Below are positions 6,948 to 10,811 of a stretch of 10,811 nt of DNA, one piece after another. Made by a program: the position numbers and the translations under genes. The stretch is taken from assembly GCA_002402585.1 (NCBI GenBank), contig DHGC01000086.1, positions 1 through 10,811 of the forward strand. The letters run 5' to 3'. The notes beneath the pieces are model-generated. The model searched no databases. It saw nothing but the letters and a program-made list of their open reading frames with translations, and had not been told where the DNA came from. The DNA comes from Erysipelotrichaceae bacterium UBA4808. GTDB lineage: Bacteria; Bacillota_I; Bacilli_A; Erysipelotrichales; Erysipelotrichaceae. Every line of letters starts with the position of its first letter. The first letter of the stretch is position 1.

Positions 6948-8164
6948 TTGTTCACTTCCTTTGGATAGAATAATTTCATCTCAGTCTTCGCTTGACCATA
7001 CACAACCGCATTTACGATTGCGGAAACTTGTGATAGTTCACGGATTGTCTTATCAGGCATCAAGATGTAGATGAGATTGGTATCTTCGTTGTAAGGCGAA
7101 TAAGGACGTTTCTCAGCCTTATCCATATAGAGGTAGTAGATCGGATCAAAGCCTAAATCAATTAAGCGTAGTTTCATCAAAGCATAATCATCGGATGAAC
7201 TAAAGTCCGCATAATCAAACAACTTTCGCTCCAAGATACGCACCGCTAAATCACTCAAAATCTTATCTTCATCATCCGATGCACATTGAAAGCCATAGAA
7301 ACAACTGCTTTCGTCGAGTTGATAATGTTCCTTCAAGGTGATTTCATGGTCCGGCTTCAAGAATTGAAACATCGGATAATCATCTAGATACCTCGGATTC
7401 TTTACAATCAAATCACGCATCCGATTGAAGAACGCATAAAGGATCGCTTCAATACTTCGTGATGTGGGATGATAATACACCTGCCAATACATGTGATAGC
7501 GCGCCATGATGTAATCTTCAACCGAATGCACACCACTTTCTTTGATGACCAAGCGATCTTCTATGATTCGTAGTGTACGCAGTATTCTTTCTAAGTCAAA
7601 GGTCCCATAGCTCGTACCTGTGAAATATGCATCCCTTAGAAGATAATCCATACGATCCGCATCCAACTGACTGCTGATCATACGACTCATCACCTTATTT
7701 GGATGGCTGTGATTCAAGATGGAAACGATCTGTTCAGGAAGATCAGAAGCATATTTCACAAGGATACGATGAATGTCCGAATCTCCTAAAATAATCATTG
7801 CTGTTAATTGCTCATGATTTGGTGTCAATATTGATTCGAAGAAATGCGAGAAAGGTCCATGACCCAAGTCATGTAACAAACCTGCACACATGATTTGAAT
7901 CTTTTCCACTTCACTTAAGAACGCATCCAAACCCTTTACTTCATTTACCATCCGGCGTATGATCTCATACACACCCAATGAATGAGCAAAGCGACTGTGT
8001 TCAGCCGTATGATAGACCTGATAGGACGTTCCCATTTGATGAATGCGACGTAGACGTTGAAACTCACGTGCATTAATCAAATCCCAGATGATTTGGTAAT
8101 CCACATGAATATATTCATGAATCGGATCCCGCATCACCTTAGTCTCATTGCATCTTTGATTCAT
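6944..8164 (-). CDS. HD-domain phosphohydrolase, YwfO/EF1143-like (probable dNTPase)
   Basis: This 406-residue HD-superfamily enzyme belongs to the group of SAMHD1-like triphosphohydrolases that includes B. subtilis YwfO and E. faecalis EF1143. Metal-binding residues follow the family pattern: His61 (FAHSLGVYE), His98-Asp99 (LLHDLGHGPFSH) and Asp168 (SQLDADRMDYLLRD). His117 in NHEQL corresponds to the extra active-site histidine. The N-terminal DPIHEYIHVDYQIIWDLIN and EFQRLRRIHQMGTS are also family signatures. The likely reaction is dNTP to deoxynucleoside plus triphosphate, which is known for relatives but not shown here. The C-terminal half (about 290-406) is variable. The gene overlaps the end of ispF by 20 bp, has GAGG 6 nt before its ATG, and overlaps pepP by 4 bp. 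The link between dNTP turnover and isoprenoid synthesis is not obvious. Confidence 0.9.
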   Translation of the reverse strand: MNQRCNETKVMRDPIHEYIHVDYQIIWDLINAREFQRLRRIHQMGTSYQVYHTAEHSRFAHSLGVYEIIRRMVNEVKGLDAFLSEVEKIQIMCAGLLHDLGHGPFSHFFESILTPNHEQLTAMIILGDSDIHRILVKYASDLPEQIVSILNHSHPNKVMSRMISSQLDADRMDYLLRDAYFTGTSYGTFDLERILRTLRIIEDRLVIKESGVHSVEDYIMARYHMYWQVYYHPTSRSIEAILYAFFNRMRDLIVKNPRYLDDYPMFQFLKPDHEITLKEHYQLDESSCFYGFQCASDDEDKILSDLAVRILERKLFDYADFSSSDDYALMKLRLIDLGFDPIYYLYMDKAEKRPYSPYNEDTNLIYILMPDKTIRELSQVSAIVNAVVYGQAKTEMKLFYPKEVNK

Positions 8165-8642
8165 CTGTTTCCTCTATTAGCAAGCATACCGCCTGCGTCA
8201 TCACACCTTCTTGGCGTCCAACAAAACCCAGTTTCTCACCACGAGTCGCCTTGATGTTCAATTGATCATCGCTTATTTCTAAGATTGGAAGCAAATTCGC
8301 TTTCATCATTGGGATATGCGGAGCCATTTTAGGCTTTTCAATTAGGATGATTGAATCGATATTCCCAACACGATACCCTTTTATACGCATCAAGTGCACC
8401 ACATGCCTTAATAAATCCAATGAATTCGCGCCTTTGAATTGGGGGTCGGTATCTGGAAAATGCTTACCCAAATCCCCTAAAGCCAGAGCACCTAAAATTG
8501 CTTCCGCAATCGCATGTACCAAAGCATCCGCATCGGAATGACCATCACAACCAAAAGGATGTTCGATGTGAACACCACCAAGAATCAAAGGACGACCTTC
8601 TTTTAGGGGGTGAATATCTGTGGATTGACCAATTCGTATCAT
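8145..8642 (-). CDS. ispF: 2-C-methyl-D-erythritol 2,4-cyclodiphosphate synthase
   Basis: This cytoplasmic homotrimer converts CDP-methylerythritol 2-phosphate to the cyclic diphosphate, with release of CMP, in the MEP isoprenoid pathway. Zinc ligands are Asp9 and His11 (STDIHPL) with His43 (DALVHAIAEA). HSDAD at 35-39 and GDLGKHFPDTDPQ (56-68) are the family signature. The C-terminal motif reads KATRGEKLGFVGRQEG (131-146); TRGEK replaces the more usual TTTEK. I chose the ATG at 8642 (165 residues) because the homology begins at once with IRIGQSTDIHPL. A longer frame to 8756 would add 38 codons without family resemblance and run through the promoter into the divergent gene. No ribosome binding site precedes ATG 8642; a TATAAT ends 7 nt before it, suggesting a leaderless mRNA. 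First gene of the ispF-HD-pepP operon. Its presence implies the MEP rather than the mevalonate route. Confidence 0.94.
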   Translation of the reverse strand: MIRIGQSTDIHPLKEGRPLILGGVHIEHPFGCDGHSDADALVHAIAEAILGALALGDLGKHFPDTDPQFKGANSLDLLRHVVHLMRIKGYRVGNIDSIILIEKPKMAPHIPMMKANLLPILEISDDQLNIKATRGEKLGFVGRQEGVMTQAVCLLIEETDESKMQ

Positions 8643-8649
8643 ATCTTTT

Positions 8650-8680
8650 ATTATACATTGAAATGCGAAAGCATAGACAA
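8650..8680 (-). promoter_or_regulatory. ispF operon promoter, probably leaderless
   Basis: A perfect TATAAT on the minus strand (8650-8655) stands 7 nt before the ispF ATG, so +1 would fall at or next to the A of the start codon. The best -35 candidate is TTGTCT (8675-8680, spacing 19), which is weak. This -35 area overlaps the -35 of the divergent arsC-like gene. Confidence 0.65.
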
Positions 8681-8702
8681 TGAAATCCTTCTTGCATATG
8701 AT
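8674..8702 (+). promoter_or_regulatory. promoter of the arsC-like gene
   Basis: TAGACA (8674-8679) and TATGAT (8697-8702), each 5 of 6 to consensus, are separated by exactly 17 bp. Transcription would start near 8709, giving a 12-nt leader that carries AAAAAGGAG. It is divergent from, and overlaps in its -35 with, the ispF promoter. Confidence 0.7.
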
Positions 8703-8720
8703 TAAGAAAAAGGAGTCTCT

Positions 8721-9134
8721 ATGCCTAAAATCAATGTGGCCTTTGTCTGTGTACACAACTCTTGTCGCTCACAGATTGCCGAAGCTTTAGCCAAAACCAA
8801 TTATGCGGATGTGTTCAATGCTTATTCTGCTGGTACAGAAACGAAAGACAAAATCAATCAGGATGCGGTTCGCATCATGAAAGATCGTTTTCAAATCGAT
8901 ATGGAAACTTCTCAACACTCCAAACTTATTGACACCTTACCAAGCATTGATATTCTCGTAACGATGGGATGTAACGTGGAATGCCCTTATCTCCCTTGTA
9001 AACACCGCGAAGATTGGGGTTTAGATGACCCCAGTGGTCAGCCGGATAAAGTTTTCCACCAGACCATTGACCTCATTGAGGTCAAATTGGAAGACCTTTC
9101 CCAAAGAATTCAAAAAGGATTAGCTCAATCGTAA
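8721..9134 (+). CDS. ArsC-type arsenate reductase / low-molecular-weight phosphatase family protein
   Basis: This 137-residue cytoplasmic protein has the low-molecular-weight tyrosine phosphatase fold. The P-loop is Cys10-VHNSC-Arg16 (CX5R), followed by SQIAEA as in thioredoxin-linked ArsC. Additional cysteines are Cys15, Cys84 and Cys88 (TMGCNVECPY) and Cys93 (YLPCKHREDWG), and DDPSG (102-106) holds the general-acid aspartate. This matches the redox-relay type of arsenate reductase more than a plain tyrosine phosphatase, which lacks the distal cysteines. No arsR, arsB or acr3 gene is nearby, so arsenate detoxification is not supported by context; a phosphatase or other redox role is possible. 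The start is set by an AAAAAGGAG ribosome binding site. It is the first gene of a plus-strand cluster, 33 bp before the beta-grasp gene, and no convincing terminator separates them. Confidence 0.82.
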   Translation: MPKINVAFVCVHNSCRSQIAEALAKTNYADVFNAYSAGTETKDKINQDAVRIMKDRFQIDMETSQHSKLIDTLPSIDILVTMGCNVECPYLPCKHREDWGLDDPSGQPDKVFHQTIDLIEVKLEDLSQRIQKGLAQS

Positions 9135-9161
9135 ACACAAAAACAGTTTTTTCATTATAAT
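9132..9161 (+). promoter_or_regulatory. candidate leaderless promoter before the beta-grasp gene
   Basis: A perfect TATAAT (9156-9161) ends 6 nt before ATG 9168. TAAACA (9132-9137, 4 of 6, spacing 18) is a possible -35 and overlaps the arsC-like stop codon. Start of transcription would coincide with the ATG. AAGG in the spacer is only 2 nt from the ATG, too close for a normal ribosome binding site. Confidence 0.45.
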
Positions 9162-9167
9162 AAGGAT

Positions 9168-9410
9168 ATGCGCTGCACACTTTCCTACTTTGGACCTGAA
9201 GTCACACAGAAATATGTTTATGTACTGGAGACATCCAAAACACTAAACATTCATCAAGCGTGGCTAATGGCCATTCGCAATCAAGCACATCTACAAAACA
9301 TCCTTACCCACAAACTTATCCTTCTTAAGAATCATCGTTATGTTTCAGATCAAGTCTTTCTGGAGGACAATGATGAAATCATTTTGATGGATGCAAAAAT
9401 GGGCGGCTAG
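9168..9410 (+). CDS. ThiS/MoaD-like beta-grasp small protein ending in Gly-Gly
   Basis: This 80-residue protein looks like a ubiquitin-fold sulfur carrier. It has an N-terminal strand (RCTLSYFG), a second strand (KYVYVLET), a helix (NIHQAWLMAIRN), then HKLILLKNHRYVSDQVFLEDNDE in place of the MoaD/ThiS stretch with the NG-type turn and DGDE. It closes with EIILMDAKMGG, where the last two residues are an exposed Gly-Gly. In MoaD, ThiS and ubiquitin that tail is adenylated and then thiocarboxylated or conjugated. Overall identity to known families seems low and I do not assign a pathway. No ThiF/MoeB activating enzyme and no molybdopterin or thiamine gene is in the window. It lies 33 bp after the arsC-like gene and 19 bp before the ZIP transporter. 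There are no alternative upstream start codons in this frame. Confidence 0.7.
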   Translation: MRCTLSYFGPEVTQKYVYVLETSKTLNIHQAWLMAIRNQAHLQNILTHKLILLKNHRYVSDQVFLEDNDEIILMDAKMGG

Positions 9411-9429
9411 TTTAGAAAGTTAGGTTTCT

Positions 9430-10239
9430 ATGGATTTTTCAACCCTACTCTTTGCCTTTGGTTTAACATTATTTGCTGGGTTGAGCACCGGTATCGGTAG
9501 TGCTCTTGCCTTTTTCACCAATAAAACAAATACACGCTTCTTATCCGTTGCCCTAGGCTTTTCAGCAGGTGTCATGATTTATGTCTCTATGATTGAGATT
9601 TTCGCCAAAGCCCGTGAAGCTCTTGTGGGGGAACTTGGTATAAAATTAGGATCCTGGGCTACGGTAGGTGGTTTTTTCTTAGGCATCGCTTTAATTGCGA
9701 TCATTGATCATTTCGTTCCTGAAGCCGATAACCCACATGAAATCCATACCGTTGAAGAAATGGATGGACAGAGTGAAGAGCATAAAGCAAAGCTTATGCG
9801 CATGGGGCTCTTTACAGCCTTAGCCATTGCGATTCATAACTTCCCTGAGGGTTTAGCAACTTTCACAGCGGCCATCAGTGATCCTAAGTTGGGGATTCCC
9901 ATTGCAGTTGCGATTGCGATCCACAATATTCCTGAAGGTATTGCGGTTGCGGTTCCCATCTTCTATGCAACGGGAAGTAAAAGGAAAGCCTTTAAGCTTT
10001 CCTTCCTCTCTGGTCTATCCGAACCCGTTGGGGCTTTGGTAGGTTATCTTATTCTCTATCGATGGTTGAATGACACCGTCTTTGGGATCATCTTCGCCAG
10101 TGTCGCAGGCATCATGGTTTATATCAGTCTTGATGAACTCTTACCATCAGCACGTGAGTATGGTGAACATCACCTATCCATTTATGGCATGATTGCAGGA
10201 ATGGCTGTCATGGCCATTAGTCTACTCCTCTTCCTATAA
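9430..10239 (+). CDS. zupT: ZIP family divalent metal transporter (ZupT-like)
   Basis: This inner-membrane protein of 269 residues imports zinc and often other divalent metals such as iron or manganese. About eight hydrophobic segments are seen, with a short acidic/His-containing loop (about 93-124: DHFVPEADNPHEIH and EEMDGQSEEHK) in the usual position between helices three and four. The paired metal-site motifs are HNFPEG (136-141) and HNIPEG (165-170), followed by SGLSEPVGAL (194-203) and SLDELLPSA (233-241), all characteristic of the GufA/ZupT branch. The ribosome binding site is weak (TTAGG, 5 nt before the ATG), so translation may depend on the upstream gene 19 bp away. A bidirectional terminator follows immediately. 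Metal specificity cannot be read from sequence, and no Zur or MntR box was recognised. Confidence 0.9.
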   Translation: MDFSTLLFAFGLTLFAGLSTGIGSALAFFTNKTNTRFLSVALGFSAGVMIYVSMIEIFAKAREALVGELGIKLGSWATVGGFFLGIALIAIIDHFVPEADNPHEIHTVEEMDGQSEEHKAKLMRMGLFTALAIAIHNFPEGLATFTAAISDPKLGIPIAVAIAIHNIPEGIAVAVPIFYATGSKRKAFKLSFLSGLSEPVGALVGYLILYRWLNDTVFGIIFASVAGIMVYISLDELLPSAREYGEHHLSIYGMIAGMAVMAISLLLFL

Positions 10240-10243
10240 TTTA

Positions 10244-10265
10244 AAAAGCGGAAAATTCCGCTTTT
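10244..10265. terminator. bidirectional Rho-independent terminator between zupT and darA
   Basis: AAAAGCGGA/TCCGCTTTT is a perfect 9-bp stem (10244-10252 with 10257-10265) with an AAAT loop. It has a T run on both strands (TTTTAATTTT on plus, TTTTTAAATT on minus). It lies 4 bp after the zupT stop and 11 bp after the darA stop, so it should serve both converging operons. Confidence 0.88.
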
Positions 10266-10276
10266 AATTTTGCTTA

Positions 10277-10600
10277 TTAGAATTTTACAAACTTTTCGAC
10301 ATCCAACACAAAGATGGTTGCCCCACCGACTTGGACTTCAACAGGGAAAGTCGCAAATCGGCCGATATCATACGAGGCCGTGGAAGGCACAAGTTCCGTA
10401 CGTTGTTTACTTTCTTCTGAAATGATCTCAATGCACTTGTCCACCAAGGCATCCTCCGTCCCAATCAAAAGTGTTGTGTTCCCGATTTTTAAGAAGCCTC
10501 CTGTCGTAGCCAATTTGGTTACGCTAAAATTCTCTTTCGTTAAAGCATTGGATAAGCTGTGACTATCATCGTTTGATACGACGGCGATGATTAATTTCAT
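10277..10600 (-). CDS. darA: cyclic-di-AMP receptor, P-II-like (DarA/PstA family)
   Basis: This 107-residue cytoplasmic homotrimer belongs to the P-II-like family that binds the second messenger c-di-AMP. The N-terminal MKLIIAVVSNDDS, the signature FSVTKLATTGGFLKIGNTTLLIG (about residues 25-47, quoted here in part: TKLATTGGFLKIGNTT), and the closing PVEVQVGGATIFVLDVEKF match B. subtilis DarA (YaaQ) closely. The TTGGF and GNTT segments are known c-di-AMP contacts in the family. Length is about that of YaaQ (109). The long B-loop region (about 66-84) is the variable part. The ribosome binding site AGGAGGTGA is perfect, 4 nt before the ATG. It follows ychF by 31 bp on the same strand and has its own extended -10 promoter there, so it may be read both with ychF and alone. 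Confidence 0.93.
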   Translation of the reverse strand: MKLIIAVVSNDDSHSLSNALTKENFSVTKLATTGGFLKIGNTTLLIGTEDALVDKCIEIISEESKQRTELVPSTASYDIGRFATFPVEVQVGGATIFVLDVEKFVKF

Positions 10601-10622
10601 AAAGTCACCTCCTGTTTAAACT

Positions 10623-10631
10623 ATTATACCA
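10623..10631 (-). promoter_or_regulatory. extended -10 promoter of darA
   Basis: The minus strand carries TGGTATAAT (10623-10631), a perfect extended -10 element beginning right after the ychF stop codon. No good -35 is seen (TTTAGA at 15-bp spacing is 4 of 6), as is usual for extended -10 promoters. The leader would be about 15 nt and includes AGGAGGTGA. Confidence 0.6.
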
Positions 10632-10811
10632 CTAAACATTGAATCTAAAGTGTAGGATGTCTCCATCTTTCACCAAATATTCTTTTCCTTCAATACGTAA
10701 TTTCCCCGCATCCTTAACAGATTGTTCCGTTCCATACTGCATCAGATCATCGTAATGATAACACTCTGCTTTAATGAAACCCTTCTGGAAATCCGTATGG
10801 ATGATGCCTGC
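10632..10811 (-). CDS. ychF: redox/ribosome-associated GTPase YchF (OLA1 family), C-terminal part
   Basis: Only the last 59 codons and the TAG stop (10632-10634) are in the window; the gene continues beyond the right edge. The frame reads AGIIHTDFQKGFIKAE and ends GKEYLVKDGDILHFRFNV, which is the characteristic TGS domain at the end of YchF. YchF is a universally conserved Obg-related ATPase/GTPase that binds ribosomes and influences stress responses. The G domain and coiled-coil domain are not visible here. No frameshift is seen in this part. Identification is firm because IHTDFxxGFI and DGDxxxFRFNV are nearly invariant in the family. Confidence 0.95.
   Translation of the reverse strand, partial: AGIIHTDFQKGFIKAECYHYDDLMQYGTEQSVKDAGKLRIEGKEYLVKDGDILHFRFNV

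Noticed and set aside
8643..8756. Longer start for ispF (38 extra codons).
   Set aside because: It would run through the divergent promoter region into the arsC-like coding sequence, and IspF homology begins exactly at the ATG at 8642.
9139..9152. A-run followed by T-run after the arsC-like gene, considered as a terminator.
   Set aside because: The only pairing is five A-T pairs around a 3-nt loop with no GC, too weak to end transcription; the cluster probably reads through.
10314..10562. 82-codon plus-strand frame inside darA.
   Set aside because: It is antisense to a well-conserved receptor gene and has no supporting signal.

Overview
The window looks like ordinary chromosome from a low-GC Gram-positive bacterium (Bacillota). 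RNA polymerase delta subunit (RpoE) beside argS and a DUF1934 protein, a YwfO-type HD phosphohydrolase and a DarA/PstA-type cyclic-di-AMP receptor are a Bacillota combination, and most genes have strong AGGAGG-type ribosome binding sites. An Erysipelotrichia-like lineage is my guess from the overall style, not shown by any single gene. No tRNA, rRNA, CRISPR array, phage gene or insertion sequence was seen, and the window is almost fully coding.

Region by region. (1) 1-2440, minus strand: a translation/transcription operon, DUF1934 - argS - rpoE, from a near-consensus sigma-A promoter. Its delta subunit is unusually short. (2) 2495-5688, minus strand: a self-contained drug-efflux-type ABC operon. 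It holds a TetR regulator, an ATPase, two ABC-2 permeases and a 64-residue two-helix membrane protein, and ends in a hairpin terminator. A perfect 18-bp inverted repeat covers the TetR transcription start and ribosome binding site and is the likely operator. (3) 5690-8655, minus strand: ispF (MEP isoprenoid pathway) - YwfO-like HD phosphohydrolase - Xaa-Pro aminopeptidase. The three genes overlap end to end, and the terminator takes in the last codons of the peptidase. (4) 8674-10239, plus strand: an ArsC/low-molecular-weight phosphatase family protein, an 80-residue beta-grasp-like protein ending in Gly-Gly, and a ZIP metal transporter. (5) 10244-10811, minus strand: a bidirectional terminator, then darA and the 3' end of ychF (cut by the window edge).

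The least explained part is the plus-strand trio. The small protein resembles MoaD/ThiS sulfur carriers and ends in an exposed diglycine, yet no activating enzyme or pterin/thiamine gene is nearby. It sits 33 bp after a cysteine-rich ArsC-like protein and 19 bp before a ZIP transporter. The other notable signal is that ispF and this small protein both have a perfect TATAAT only 6-7 nt before the ATG and no usable ribosome binding site, which predicts leaderless transcripts. All functional statements rest on motif reading by eye; no database search was run.
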